A stretch of DNA of 64,000 nt from JAHRAW01 sp965243285 (GCA_965243285.1 OZ251537.1:62001-126000), one strand, 5' to 3'; counted from the stretch's first letter, positions 52,854-62,626 are shown. Program-made: numbers and translations. Notes: generated from the letters alone by a model not told the origin.

Positions 52854-53714
52854 TTATCGCGCTGCGGCATCGCCGCCGCCATCGACCGCCGGCGCCCGGC
52901 GCGCGGCCGCAAACAGCGTGAAAAAATTCTCAGTGGTGGCTTCGGCGATGCGCTCCACCGGCTGGCCGCGCAACTCGGCGATGTATTCGGCGGTGCGCCG
53001 CACATGGGCTGGCTCATTGACTTGGCCGCGAAACGGCGTCGGCGCCAAATAGGGCGAATCGGTCTCCACCAACATTCGATTCAACGGCACTTGCTGCGCC
53101 ACTTGTTTGAGGGCCGCGGCGTTTTTGAAGGTGACGATGCCGGAAAAGGAAATATAAAAACCCAGCGCGAGGGCGCGTTGCGCGGTGGCCCAATCTTCGG
53201 CGAAACAATGCATAACGCCGCCGGCCTCGGCGGCATCTAAATCTTCCAACATGCGCATGGTGTCGGCGGCCGCCGCTCGGGTGTGGATGATGAGCGGCAA
53301 AGCGGCGGTTTTGGCGGCCGCGATGTGATTGGCAAAGCGCTGCCGCTGCCAGTCGAGGCCGTCGGTTGCGGCGGCTGAACCCGGCGCCGCTGGCGTTGCA
53401 CCGGCGCCGCCGCCGCTGCGGAAGTAATCGAGGCCGGTCTCGCCGATGGCCACGACCTCGGGGTGGTCCGCCAATTCGACCAATTCCGCGGCGCCCGGGT
53501 CGGCGCAGTCGGTGGCGTTCGGGTGCACCCCCACCGAGGCGAAAATGTGCGGATGCGCGCTCGCCATGCGCACAATGCGCGGAAAATCCTCGAGATTCAC
53601 CGCCACGCACAGCATGTAATCCACCTGATTGGCGGCGGCGCGGCTCAATACCGCCGGCAACTCCGCCGCCAACGGCTCAAAATCGATGTGACAATGGGAA
53701 TCGACTAATTGCAT
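52854..53714 (-). CDS. tatD: TatD family metal-dependent hydrolase
   Basis: 286 residues from ATG 53712-53714 (MQLVDSHCHIDFEPL). Metal ligands: HCHIDF at the start, IGETGLDYF (Glu), LIIHTRAA, VMHCFAED and ETDSPYLAPTPFRG. TatD proteins are 3'-5' DNases or related hydrolases. In most gammaproteobacteria tatD follows holB; here an R-M gene is wedged between, its stop overlapping the tatD start by 10 nt. A longer frame to 53804 lies in the R-M gene and is a shadow. Confidence 0.92.
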   Translation of the reverse strand: MQLVDSHCHIDFEPLAAELPAVLSRAAANQVDYMLCVAVNLEDFPRIVRMASAHPHIFASVGVHPNATDCADPGAAELVELADHPEVVAIGETGLDYFRSGGGAGATPAAPGSAAATDGLDWQRQRFANHIAAAKTAALPLIIHTRAAAADTMRMLEDLDAAEAGGVMHCFAEDWATAQRALALGFYISFSGIVTFKNAAALKQVAQQVPLNRMLVETDSPYLAPTPFRGQVNEPAHVRRTAEYIAELRGQPVERIAEATTENFFTLFAAARRAPAVDGGGDAAAR

Positions 53715-56700
53715 GGGTTTGGGCTTGGGTTTTTGGGGTGAGGTGTTGGGTTGTGTTGCCTCATGTCCTCGATAATTTCTATGGTTTTTATGCTCACGGC
53801 GCAAACCTTAGCGAGCAAATCGATAACATCCTCTTTGTGGTCGGCAAAGCGATAGGTGTTGAACTTTTCTTTGATGGTGGAGTATCGGGGCGTTTTCTCT
53901 TTGTATTGGTCGAGTACCCATTCGAGCGCACTGCGACTGCCGAGTTGGTATTGCCAAGCCAGCGGTGGAATGTCTAATAATTCGGTTTGCTCGTCGATGA
54001 TGATTGTGCCTCGTGTTTTGTCGGCGCGGAGTTTCGCATGACCGGGTCGGCAGGCGATATCTCGGCGCTGAAAAGCAGCAGGGGCGGCGGTGGCGAAGCC
54101 GATATGGGTTGCCATTAATTCCTCGCCCCACGCCACCCATTTTGCAAAATCATCATAAAACGGCAGACGAGGAAATTCCCGGGTGAGATTGATGGCGTAT
54201 TTTTCTCGATACGCCGGATTGTGCAAAACCGCATAGGTGTAGTGGAAAATATCCTCGGCGGAGATGTTTTTATCGCTGTAATGAACGCGAAATTTATCCA
54301 AACCATAAGCGGTGATATTGGTATCGCGCACGCCGTCGGTATCGTAGCGATATAGTGGCAGGCATTGGGTTTTTTCGAGAAAATCAATGCCATACAATTG
54401 CCCAACAGCGAGTGCTTGGAAAGGTTTTGCTGAGGCAAGACCGGAAAAGCAAATAACCTTATTTTCTTTATTTTTGCCGGTGGGAAATATTTTCGGCATC
54501 AGGTACTGCATTTCATTCAACTTTTTATCAAAGTAAATATACTTTTCTACATAGGGGCGAAATAAAGAAAGGCGCGTAACCTTAGAATCAAATGCATTAA
54601 TTTCTCCATCAGCCAACTGTTTTTTTAGATATCTAGACCATTTTATTGTCTGGCCGAGTTTTTCTGCATTAACTTTTTTGCCGCCAAACTTGGCGCGCAT
54701 TTCCTTATAGACAGATAGGAAAAATTTTACTTTTTTGTGAAGTTTTCTTTTATCAAAATCATAAACCCAATCATCGCGAGCGGTTACTACCCCCAAAGAA
54801 TACAGTTTGAAAATAGATGTCTCCTTGGCGGCACTTTTAGCGAATTTGGTGGATTTATCAGCCACAGAAGTGAATTCGCCAAAGTCATTGTCGATTTGGT
54901 CGATCCAGCGGCCTTCTTCGTTGGGAACTATATGTTCAAAATCAATATCTCTAAAAGCCGTGGTGTCCAAAAAAGCGAGTTTGTTTTCCGCGCTTTCGAA
55001 ATCGCCGCATTTCATATAGTGAATGTCGCAGCCTTCGTCATGGGGTGTTTTGCGTACGAAAAACCCGATGGCAACGCCGGTCATGATGCCGAACACATTG
55101 CCGGCCCCGGATGTCGCTCGTATGTCGCCGCCTAAATCGACAATATAGATTTTGCTGAATTCTTCAGCGGCTATTTTGCGAAAGCCATCATCTTGCTTGG
55201 AATCAATCCATGAACGGTTGGTAATGAAAGCCAGCACGCCGAGGTCGCCCAGCCGGTCGGTGGCCCAGCGGATGAAGCGCTTGTACATATCGTATTGTTT
55301 GGTTTTTTGCGCGATGCTTTGTTTTACATAAGTTTCTTTAATGCGCGCATCGATGCCGACATATTCGCGGTTTTTATTGTTGTCATTTTCATTGCGTTGG
55401 TTGGCGTTATACGGCGGATTGCCGATAATCACCGAAATGTCTTTTTCATTCTGGCGCTTGATGCGTTCGAGGTTTTCATGGCTGATAAAATCTCGCAAAT
55501 TCCCCTGTGTTTTGCTTTTACGGAAATAAAGATTATCCAGCGTATCCACAAAGCAAATATTTCGAAACTCTACATATTCACCGATTTTTTGTTTATAGGT
55601 ATATTCGATATTTAAGTTAGCGATGTAATACGGCAATATGCTGACTTCATTAGCGTTGATTTCGTGTTGGTATTTGTAGGGCAGGTTCGCCGTGGGCATA
55701 AAGTCGATTAAATCGGTGATGAAGGTGCCGGTGCCGGCGGCCGGGTCTAGAATATGTACATGTTTGTTATACAAATGCCGACCAAAGTATTTTTTCACTA
55801 AATGGTCGGTCGCTTTTATCATAAAACCGACGATTTCATTGGGCGTATACACTACGCCGAGACGGTCGGCGGCTTTGGGGTTATAGATGGTATAAAAATC
55901 TTGATAAATCGCCTTGAGGAATTGCTGTTTTTCATGGTGGCTGCCGATGCTGGCGGCGGCGGCGGTGATGGCGCTGTAATAAACCTTTAGGCGGTCTACC
56001 ATGTTGCGTTTGAAATTACCGGTGAAAAAAGTATTTTCGAGATCATCCAAGCGTTGGGCGATGTTGTTTTCTTTATGAAATTGATCTTCGCCAAACACTT
56101 TTAAGAAAATATCCTTGGTTAATATATGTTGAATCAACATCTCCCGCACATCCGCCACCTCCACTTCAGGGTTGATGGTTTTGCGGCATAAACTGAGGAA
56201 ATTATCGACGGCAGTACGAAACGCTAAATTGTTTTCGATGGATTTATCGATCATGTCGCGCAATGCCACGAGTATGTCGGGCAAATCATCGCGAAATTTC
56301 TGCGTCGCCTTCGAAAATTCCGCAATGATGGGCGGTTCATAAGCGAAAAACTCACTGATGAGTTTGTGCAAGTTTTGCGCATCACCCATATTCACCCGCT
56401 GCACTTCGTCACCGTTTTGCAACAGCACCGCAGTGCATGAATTTTCGAAAATAATGTTGGATGTCGGGTAACCATCGCCTAATTTTTTATCGATTTCCTC
56501 ATCGATATCATCCTTAGAGTCTTTCGCTTCCCAATACCCTCTATCGAGACGCATCGCATCCTTTACGGTGCCATCGGGTATTTTACGGGTGTCTTTGTAT
56601 GGCAGTTCTTCGACCAAAACTAAATCGTGTTTGGCGCCGTATTTAATCAAACATTGCTGAAAAGCCGGCCGCAAACTACTTTCATTATCGCTGCCGCTAC

Positions 56701-56755
56701 GGGCGCGCAACTTTTCTATCTGCCGATGGTAGGCGTGGATGTGTTCCATGCTCAT
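53705..56755 (-). CDS. Fused restriction endonuclease/adenine methyltransferase (type IIG/ISP-like)
   Basis: 1016 residues. The N-terminal endonuclease site reads YGAKHDLVLVEELPYKD ... GYWEAKDSKDD (a D ... ExK nuclease pattern, about 40-80). The gamma-class methylase has motif I ILDPAAGTGTFITDLI (about 345) and motif IV VIIGNPPYNANQRNEN (NPPY). The C-terminal 400 residues form the target-recognition part. Single-chain enzymes of this build cut and methylate the same site, so no separate methylase is needed. AT-rich compared with neighbours, and inserted exactly between holB and tatD, with the last codons overlapping tatD. The absence of a helicase domain separates it from type ISP. Specificity cannot be read. 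Confidence 0.88.
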   Translation of the reverse strand: MSMEHIHAYHRQIEKLRARSGSDNESSLRPAFQQCLIKYGAKHDLVLVEELPYKDTRKIPDGTVKDAMRLDRGYWEAKDSKDDIDEEIDKKLGDGYPTSNIIFENSCTAVLLQNGDEVQRVNMGDAQNLHKLISEFFAYEPPIIAEFSKATQKFRDDLPDILVALRDMIDKSIENNLAFRTAVDNFLSLCRKTINPEVEVADVREMLIQHILTKDIFLKVFGEDQFHKENNIAQRLDDLENTFFTGNFKRNMVDRLKVYYSAITAAAASIGSHHEKQQFLKAIYQDFYTIYNPKAADRLGVVYTPNEIVGFMIKATDHLVKKYFGRHLYNKHVHILDPAAGTGTFITDLIDFMPTANLPYKYQHEINANEVSILPYYIANLNIEYTYKQKIGEYVEFRNICFVDTLDNLYFRKSKTQGNLRDFISHENLERIKRQNEKDISVIIGNPPYNANQRNENDNNKNREYVGIDARIKETYVKQSIAQKTKQYDMYKRFIRWATDRLGDLGVLAFITNRSWIDSKQDDGFRKIAAEEFSKIYIVDLGGDIRATSGAGNVFGIMTGVAIGFFVRKTPHDEGCDIHYMKCGDFESAENKLAFLDTTAFRDIDFEHIVPNEEGRWIDQIDNDFGEFTSVADKSTKFAKSAAKETSIFKLYSLGVVTARDDWVYDFDKRKLHKKVKFFLSVYKEMRAKFGGKKVNAEKLGQTIKWSRYLKKQLADGEINAFDSKVTRLSLFRPYVEKYIYFDKKLNEMQYLMPKIFPTGKNKENKVICFSGLASAKPFQALAVGQLYGIDFLEKTQCLPLYRYDTDGVRDTNITAYGLDKFRVHYSDKNISAEDIFHYTYAVLHNPAYREKYAINLTREFPRLPFYDDFAKWVAWGEELMATHIGFATAAPAAFQRRDIACRPGHAKLRADKTRGTIIIDEQTELLDIPPLAWQYQLGSRSALEWVLDQYKEKTPRYSTIKEKFNTYRFADHKEDVIDLLAKVCAVSIKTIEIIEDMRQHNPTPHPKNPSPNPCN

Positions 56756-56799
56756 TAGATTTGGTGTGTGGCAATAAGTATGTAATTTCCCTAATTTTA

Positions 56800-56849
56800 A
56801 TGCGCGATGACATCATGCGCGATGACATCATGCGCGATGACATCATGCG
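56800..56849. repeat. 15-bp tandem repeat between the R-M gene and holB
   Basis: Three copies of ATGCGCGATGACATC overlapping the holB stop (56843-56845) and 45 bp before the R-M start. It marks the boundary of the inserted R-M gene. Confidence 0.8.
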
Positions 56850-57886
56850 CCGCGCAACAAGCGGCGCAATGCCAGCGCCAATTCATCCAGCGCCAGTTGT
56901 TCGTTGAGTGGTTCGCCGGCCAGTTTTCGATAGCGACCGACCTTATCATAGAGCGCGAACATTGCTTCCGCCGGCAGCGCTGCCGCTGGTTGCCCAAGGC
57001 GCGGGTTGGGCGGCGCGGCGGTGACTTGCTGGCGGATGAGGTCGCAGCAAAATCGATGCAGCCACTCGAGCGCTTGCGTGAAATCTTGCTTGGCGAAGCG
57101 CGCCGCCAACTCCAACGCGCCGAGGCGACCGCTGGCGAGTTTTGCCATATCGTCGGCGAGTTGCGCGGCGCGCGGCAAAAAACCGTCGGCGTGTAATTTA
57201 AGCGCATCCAGCGGCCCGCCGCCGGCCAGCGCCAATGCGGCCGATGCGGCTTCGGTGCTCATGGCCGCGCCGGACTGTGTGCGCAGCCACGCGACCGCGG
57301 CTTCGGCGCGCGGCGGCGTCATGACGATTTGCAGGCAACGGCTGCGCACCGTGGCCGGCAAATAACCGGGGTGCGCGCTCACCAAGATCAAGATGGAATT
57401 CGCCGGCGGCTCCTCGAGCAATTTAAGCAGGGCGTTGGCGGCGCTGGCGGTCATGCGCTCGGCCGGCATCAACAACGCGACCTTGCGCGCCGCGAGATGG
57501 GGGTGGGTGTGAAAGCGCTCGGCTAACAAACGCACTTGCTCGACCGCAATCACCCGGCCCGGGTTGGCGCGTTTTTCTCGCGCTGCGGAATCTTGATAGC
57601 GCTCGCAATACTTCGCCGCCAGCGCGATGCGTCCGTCGCGGCGCTCGAGTTCGGTGATCAACACATGGAAATCCGGGTGCGTGGCGGCGGCGAACAACAC
57701 GCACTGCCGACACTGCCGGCACGCCACCCCATTTTTCGGCTGCGCGCACAACAAAAACTGCGCTAACGCCATGGCAAATTCGCGCTTGGCGATGCCAGAG
57801 ACGCCAGAGACCAGCAAACCGTGATGCATACCCTCGACGGCGGCCATGCGCTGCCATGTCGGCTGCGTCCATGGGTAGTCGATCAT
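56843..57886 (-). CDS. holB: DNA polymerase III subunit delta-prime
   Basis: 347 residues. LLVSGVSGIAKREFAMALAQ is the degenerate P-loop expected of delta-prime, followed by the zinc cysteines (CRQCRQCVLFA) and a C-terminal collar domain (MFALYDKVGRYRKLAGEPLN). Part of the clamp loader that opens the beta sliding clamp. It lies 124 nt after tmk, its usual neighbour. The normal follower gene (a PilZ protein or tatD) is displaced by an R-M gene. Confidence 0.9.
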   Translation of the reverse strand: MIDYPWTQPTWQRMAAVEGMHHGLLVSGVSGIAKREFAMALAQFLLCAQPKNGVACRQCRQCVLFAAATHPDFHVLITELERRDGRIALAAKYCERYQDSAAREKRANPGRVIAVEQVRLLAERFHTHPHLAARKVALLMPAERMTASAANALLKLLEEPPANSILILVSAHPGYLPATVRSRCLQIVMTPPRAEAAVAWLRTQSGAAMSTEAASAALALAGGGPLDALKLHADGFLPRAAQLADDMAKLASGRLGALELAARFAKQDFTQALEWLHRFCCDLIRQQVTAAPPNPRLGQPAAALPAEAMFALYDKVGRYRKLAGEPLNEQLALDELALALRRLLRGA

Positions 57887-58010
57887 GACAAATGGGAGGT
57901 GAATCTGGCAATCATCTCAACCGACGGTGGGTTTTGTCGCCGCGCGGGGTGATGTCGAACAGGCAATCGATGGCTGGCCGGCTTAGTCCGGTTATGCGTC
58001 ATGTTAATGG

Positions 58011-58733
58011 TCAAATTTTCGCCGCCGGCGCATCGCTGGCGACCCATCGCCGCTGCCAAAATGCTTGCAACACTGAGCCGATGTCGGCGCGCACTTCGTC
58101 ACGGGAGCGGCGCTCGGCATCGATGCGTTTGATGCGCTCGAAGCGGTCGGCGCGCGCCAAAAATTCCTGACGAACCGCCTCTTGGAATTCCCTCGGCTGA
58201 CTCCCAAAGCGGTCTGGCGGCATCCGGCGCCGCGCCAGGCCCGCATCCACGGACACATCCAGCAATATGGTTAAATCCGGCGAGCCAATGTGAGGCGTGC
58301 CATAGGCGTCATTTTGCAGCCACTTTTCCAAGGCCGCGATGGCGGCTTCGTCCATACCGCGGCCGGCGCCCTGGTAGGCGTAGGTGGAATCGATGAAGCG
58401 ATCGCACACTACCCAGCGACCGGCGGCTAACGCCGGGGCGATGACTTCATCCAGTTGCTGGGCGCGGGCCGCAAAAAGCAACATCAACTCGGCGCGGTCG
58501 GACATCCGCACCGCGCTGCGCCCGGCATCCGGCGCGCCGTCCGCCAGGCCGCCGTGCAGCAAAATATTCCGCAACAACTCGCCCAATGGGGTGCCGCCGG
58601 GCTCTCGGGTGCGCGTCACTTCGAGACCACGGTCTTGCAACCACGCCTCGATGAAATCCATGTGCGTGGTTTTGCCGGCGCCGAAAAAACCCTCCAGAGT
58701 GATGAAAGCGCCCGGCGCGCGGGGCTTGCTCAT
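58011..58733 (-). CDS. tmk: Thymidylate kinase
   Basis: 240 residues. FITLEGFFGAGKTTHMDFIE is the P-loop, TREPGGTPLGELLRNILLHG binds dTMP, and VCDRFIDSTYAYQGAGRGM is the DRx motif. It phosphorylates dTMP to dTDP. Length is about 30 residues above the norm because of a DGAPDAGRSAVRMSDRAELM-type stretch and tail. The ATG overlaps the mltG stop as ATGA. Confidence 0.94.
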   Translation of the reverse strand: MSKPRAPGAFITLEGFFGAGKTTHMDFIEAWLQDRGLEVTRTREPGGTPLGELLRNILLHGGLADGAPDAGRSAVRMSDRAELMLLFAARAQQLDEVIAPALAAGRWVVCDRFIDSTYAYQGAGRGMDEAAIAALEKWLQNDAYGTPHIGSPDLTILLDVSVDAGLARRRMPPDRFGSQPREFQEAVRQEFLARADRFERIKRIDAERRSRDEVRADIGSVLQAFWQRRWVASDAPAAKI

Positions 58734-59845
58734 AATTTCCGTTGCCTTTTGATGTACGCCCGCACCGCTTTGTTATGTTCGCGCAAGGTCTGCGAAAAAG
58801 TGTGCAGGCCGCGGCCCTTGGCGACGAAATACAAATCTTCGGTGCGCAGTGGCTGCGTGGCGGCTTGCAGCGCGCTCATGCCGGGCAGGCTAATCGGCGT
58901 CGGCGGCAAGCCCGCGTTGGTGTAGGTGTTGTATTTGGTGCGGGTTTTGAGGTGGGCGCGGGTGATGTTGCCGCGGTATTTGTCGCCGAGCCCGTAAATC
59001 ACCGTGGGGTCGGCCTGCAGCCGCATGCCTTGTTCCAATCGATTGTGGAAGACGCCGGAAACCTTGCGCTGCTCGGCCGCCACATAGGATTCTTTTTCGA
59101 TGATGGAGGCGAGAATCAGCGCCCCCGTCTTGCTGTCGATGGCGAGGTTATCGGCGCGGTTTTGCCACGCGACATCGAGTTTTTCGCGCATCAAATCAAA
59201 GGCCTGGCGATACACCGATAGGTCGGTGGCGCCGGCGGTGTAGTGGTAGGTGTCGGGGAAAAAACGCCCTTCCGGGTGTAAATCAGGATGCTCTAACGCC
59301 GCCATAATCTGCGCCGCGCTCATGCTGGCGGTGGAGGGCTTTAAGTGGGCCGCGGCGCGCAATTCGGCGCGCATTTTGGCGAAATTCCAGCCCTCCAGGA
59401 TGGTGATTTTGATGCCGACTTGGCCTTTTCCGGCGGCGATATTGCGCAGAAACCGATTGAGCGAGATGGCCTTAGGAAACCGATATTCGCCGACCCGCAG
59501 GCGCGTGCCGAGCCCGTCGAGGCGCGCCAGCAGACGCCATGACAGCGTCTCGCCGATGACTTCGCGCGCCAGCAGTTGGGCGGTGATTTGCGCTAGGGTG
59601 TCGCCACGCGCGATGGTCCAGGTTTGTTCGCCGAAATCCCGCGGTCGGTAGGCGGCTTGGGCTAAATAGACGAGCAACACGGCGCCGCCTAACAGCCACA
59701 TCGACATGATTTTAAAGCGCCGCGACTTTGCCTTCACCGCCGTGGCGACTGACTTATCGGCTGACCTATCGATGACTCCATCGCCAGCCGCATCGCCGGC
59801 TCCATCGACTGCTTTATCGGCCCTATCGACCGTCTTAGTGGGCAC
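58730..59845 (-). CDS. mltG: Endolytic murein transglycosylase MltG (YceG)
   Basis: 371 residues. One membrane anchor (MWLLGGAVLLVYLAQAAYRP, about 48-67) is followed by a LysM-like part (FGEQTWTIARGDTLAQITAQ) and the catalytic domain with LILASIIEKESYVAAEQ (catalytic Glu), QADPTVIYGLGD and YNTYTNAGLPPTPISLPG. It cleaves nascent glycan strands at the inner membrane. The N-terminal 45 residues (VDRADKAVDGAGDAAGDGVI) reflect short tandem DNA repeats. The gene follows fabF by 3 nt and overlaps tmk. Confidence 0.93.
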   Translation of the reverse strand: MPTKTVDRADKAVDGAGDAAGDGVIDRSADKSVATAVKAKSRRFKIMSMWLLGGAVLLVYLAQAAYRPRDFGEQTWTIARGDTLAQITAQLLAREVIGETLSWRLLARLDGLGTRLRVGEYRFPKAISLNRFLRNIAAGKGQVGIKITILEGWNFAKMRAELRAAAHLKPSTASMSAAQIMAALEHPDLHPEGRFFPDTYHYTAGATDLSVYRQAFDLMREKLDVAWQNRADNLAIDSKTGALILASIIEKESYVAAEQRKVSGVFHNRLEQGMRLQADPTVIYGLGDKYRGNITRAHLKTRTKYNTYTNAGLPPTPISLPGMSALQAATQPLRTEDLYFVAKGRGLHTFSQTLREHNKAVRAYIKRQRKL

Positions 59846-59848
59846 CGT

Positions 59849-61087
59849 TTAAGCGACGGTAAACGCCAGCGTGCCGTTGGTGCCGCCGAAGCCGAATGAA
59901 TTCGACAACGCCACGCGCAGGCGCGCCGAACGCGCCTCATTGGGCACAAAATCCAGCGCGCATTCGGGGTCTGGGGCGGTCAGATTGATGGTGGGCGGAA
60001 TCATTTGGTGGTACAAAGTCAGCGCCGTGATGGCGGCCTCGACACCGCCGGCGGCGCCGAGCAGGTGGCCTATCATGGATTTATTCGAGCTGATTGCCAG
60101 GCGCTGGGCGTGGTCGCCGAAGGCGGTTTTGAGGGCTAAGGTTTCGGCGATGTCGCCCTGCGGGGTGGAGGTGCCATGCGCATTGATATAATCCACCTGC
60201 TCGGGATTTACGCCGGCGTTGCGCATGGCGTTTGCCATGCAACGGGCGGCGCCTTCGCCGGTCGGCGATGGGCTGGTCATGTGGTAGGCGTCGCCGCTCA
60301 TGCCAAAGCCGGTTATTTCGGCGTAAATGCGCGCCCCGCGGGCCGTGGCGTGCTGGCGTTCTTCCAGCGCCAGGACGCCGGCGCCCTCGCCCATCACGAA
60401 GCCGTCGCGGCCTAAATCCCACGGGCGGCTGGCTTGCGCCGGGCTGTCGTTGCGGCGGCTCAAAGCGCGCGCGGCGCTGAAACCGGCCACCGAAGTGGGC
60501 GAAATGCTCGCCTCGGCGCCGCCGGCTATCATCACATCGGCATCGCCGTATTCGATTAATCGGCTGGCCTCGCCGATGGCGTGAGTGCCGGTGCTGCACG
60601 CCGTGACCATGGATAAATTCGGCCCCTTGAAGCCATGCATGATGGACAGATGGCCGGAAATCATGTTGGTGATGGTGGTGGGGATGTAGAACGGCGACAC
60701 CCGCCGCGCGCCACGGCTCAAGTACAGCTCGGTGGTGGCTTCGATGGTGCCGATGCCGCCGATGCCGGAGCCGATATAGACGCCGAAACGATGCGCGCAG
60801 GCGGCTGTGGCTTCCAAGCCGGCATCGCGGATGGCGGCGCCGCCAGCGGCGATGCCCATCTGCATGAAACGATCCATTTTGCGCGCTTCCTTGGCCGGCA
60901 GATGCTCGGCGGGGTCGAAATCCCGTACTTCGGCGGCGATGCGGCTCGGCATGTCGGCGGCGTCGAAACTGGAAATGGCATCGACGCCGCTGCGCCCGGC
61001 CAACATGGCTTGCCAGGTGGTCTGTATATCCGTGCCTAACGGCGAAATCACGCCCAACCCGGTAATGACCACGCGCCTGTTTTTCAT
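59849..61087 (-). CDS. fabF: Beta-ketoacyl-ACP synthase II
   Basis: 412 residues from ATG 61085-61087 (MKNRRVVITGLGVISPLG). An open extension upstream (MTHINLTHINL...) comes from a GTCAAGTTGATGTGC-type repeat and is unlikely to be translated. Active site: Cys in SMVTACSTGTHAIGEA, His in NAHGTSTPQGD, Lys/His in SSNKSMIGHLLGAAGG. It condenses malonyl-ACP with acyl-ACP during elongation. Position acpP-fabF-mltG is canonical; 240 nt separate it from acpP. Confidence 0.96.
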   Translation of the reverse strand: MKNRRVVITGLGVISPLGTDIQTTWQAMLAGRSGVDAISSFDAADMPSRIAAEVRDFDPAEHLPAKEARKMDRFMQMGIAAGGAAIRDAGLEATAACAHRFGVYIGSGIGGIGTIEATTELYLSRGARRVSPFYIPTTITNMISGHLSIMHGFKGPNLSMVTACSTGTHAIGEASRLIEYGDADVMIAGGAEASISPTSVAGFSAARALSRRNDSPAQASRPWDLGRDGFVMGEGAGVLALEERQHATARGARIYAEITGFGMSGDAYHMTSPSPTGEGAARCMANAMRNAGVNPEQVDYINAHGTSTPQGDIAETLALKTAFGDHAQRLAISSNKSMIGHLLGAAGGVEAAITALTLYHQMIPPTINLTAPDPECALDFVPNEARSARLRVALSNSFGFGGTNGTLAFTVA

Positions 61088-61327
61088 CGCTTCTAGACTG
61101 CCTTGCGTCAAGTTAATGTGCGTCAAGTTGATGTGCGTCAAATGGTTTTACGGCGCGGGTTTTCGATGCAACCCCGGTGGCGGGCGATTAAATCCGCCGC
61201 AAACCGCCCGCCGCCTAACGCCATGCCGTCGCCGAGCCAGCGCATCCGCAACAATCTCGACGCGGCGATGTTAGCCCACTCCGCCGCGACTGGTCATCAA
61301 CACATCTCTGGCGAATCGAGAATCCGC

Positions 61328-61567
61328 CTAGGCGGCTTCATTGGCCTCGATATAGTTGACCGCGTCTTTTACCTTGGCGATGGCTTCGGCTTTGTCGTCG
61401 GGGATTTCGAGGTCGAATTCCTCCTCCAGCGCCATCACTAATTCCACCGTGTCCAGCGAATCGGCGCCGAGGTCATCGACAAAAGACGCCTCCGGGGTGA
61501 CTTGCTCCTCGGTTACGCTCAGTTGTTCTACCACGACTTTTCTTACGCGCTCTTCAATGGTGCTCAT
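61328..61567 (-). CDS. acpP: Acyl carrier protein
   Basis: 79 residues, acidic. The phosphopantetheine attachment serine is in DDLGADSLDTVELVMALEEE. It carries growing acyl chains between the enzymes encoded around it. The N-terminus MSTIEERVRKVVVEQLSVTE is standard. It lies 282 nt downstream of fabG. Confidence 0.97.
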   Translation of the reverse strand: MSTIEERVRKVVVEQLSVTEEQVTPEASFVDDLGADSLDTVELVMALEEEFDLEIPDDKAEAIAKVKDAVNYIEANEAA

Positions 61568-61849
61568 GGTGGTTTTTACTCTCCGATTGATGGGGTTGTG
61601 AGGTGGTGAAAATTGACCCGGCTTGGACGCCTTAGGTCTCGACAGAAGCTCGAGGATGAGCTGAGAACATCAGGTTGCGACAGACGAAACCAGCGCTTAG
61701 GCCAGCCCCCTCGCATCGCGGCGCATTGTATAGCAAACGGGCGGCGCTGGCATGAGTGCCGCTCGGCATTAACATGCGCCGGTGAATCATCGATGCCTAC
61801 ATATATATGTACACATCTATTGCACATATATATGTGCATACGGCCGCCG
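61568..61849. other. Gap between fabG and acpP
   Basis: 282 bases that should contain the acpP promoter. The 3' flank of fabG holds two AT-rich palindromes. I see no tRNA or coding frame. Confidence 0.35.
61798..61837. repeat. Twin ACATATATATGT palindromes downstream of fabG
   Basis: TACATATATATGTA (61798-61811) and GCACATATATATGTGC (61822-61837) lie just past the fabG stop (61850). They are related to the palindrome after xerC. They may be transcript-end structures or protein-binding sites. Confidence 0.5.
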
Positions 61850-62614
61850 TCATGCCATCAACATGCCGCCGTTTACATGCAAGGTGGCGCCGGTGAGGTA
61901 ATTCGCCATGGGCGAGGCCAGAAACACCACCGCCGCGGCCACATCTTGCGGCGTGCCGAGGCGCGCCATGGGGATGCGGGCGCGCAACGCGGCGCGCTGG
62001 GCGTCGCCTAAAGCGGCCGTCATGTCGGTATCGATGAAGCCCGGGGCGATGGCGTTCACGGTGATGTTGCGCGATGCCACCTCCTGCGCTAAGGATTTGG
62101 AAAACCCCAACAAGCCGGCCTTAGCGGCGGCGTAGTTGGCTTGCCCGGCATTGCCGGCGGCGCCGACCACCGAGGTGATGTTGACGATGCGGCCATAGCG
62201 CGCTTTAGTCATGGGGCGCAAGCACGCCTTGCACATTCGGTAGGCGGATTTTAAGTTGGCGTCCAGCACTTCGTCCCAGGCCGATTCTGGCATGCGCAGC
62301 AGCAAATTATCGCGGGTGATGCCGGCGTTGTTGACCAGCGTAGACGGCGCCCCGACGGTCTGCGTCAACGCCGCCAACATGCCGGCCACCGACTCCCCGC
62401 AGGTTACATCCAGCACCCAGCCGGCGCCGGGAATGCCGGCGGCGGCGAGATAATCGGTGATGCTTTGCGCCCCGGCTGCGGTGGTGGCGGTGCCGGCTAT
62501 GGTGCCGCCGGCGCCGCCTAAGGCCAGCGCGATGGCACGGCCGATGCCGCGCGTGGCCCCGGTCACCAGGCAAATTTGCGCCTCGCAGAGTGGCTTTGTG
62601 TCGGCGTTATTCAT
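61850..62614 (-). CDS. fabG: 3-oxoacyl-ACP reductase
   Basis: 254 residues. LVTGATRGIGRAIALALGGA is the cofactor loop; the catalytic Ser, Tyr and Lys are in IVNITSVVGAAGNAGQANYA and AAAKAGLLGFSKSLA. VNAIAPGFIDTDMTAAL is the typical C-terminal loop. It reduces beta-ketoacyl-ACP with NADPH. It lies next to fabH; fabD, which normally sits between the two, is missing. Confidence 0.96.
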   Translation of the reverse strand: MNNADTKPLCEAQICLVTGATRGIGRAIALALGGAGGTIAGTATTAAGAQSITDYLAAAGIPGAGWVLDVTCGESVAGMLAALTQTVGAPSTLVNNAGITRDNLLLRMPESAWDEVLDANLKSAYRMCKACLRPMTKARYGRIVNITSVVGAAGNAGQANYAAAKAGLLGFSKSLAQEVASRNITVNAIAPGFIDTDMTAALGDAQRAALRARIPMARLGTPQDVAAAVVFLASPMANYLTGATLHVNGGMLMA

Positions 62615-62626
62615 GGGGGTTTGGGT

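Noticed and set aside
61568..61849. A tRNA or small RNA gene between fabG and acpP
   Set aside because: No cloverleaf, no GTTCGANTC-type T-arm and no CCA end could be placed; no tRNA-like stretch was found in the other gaps either.
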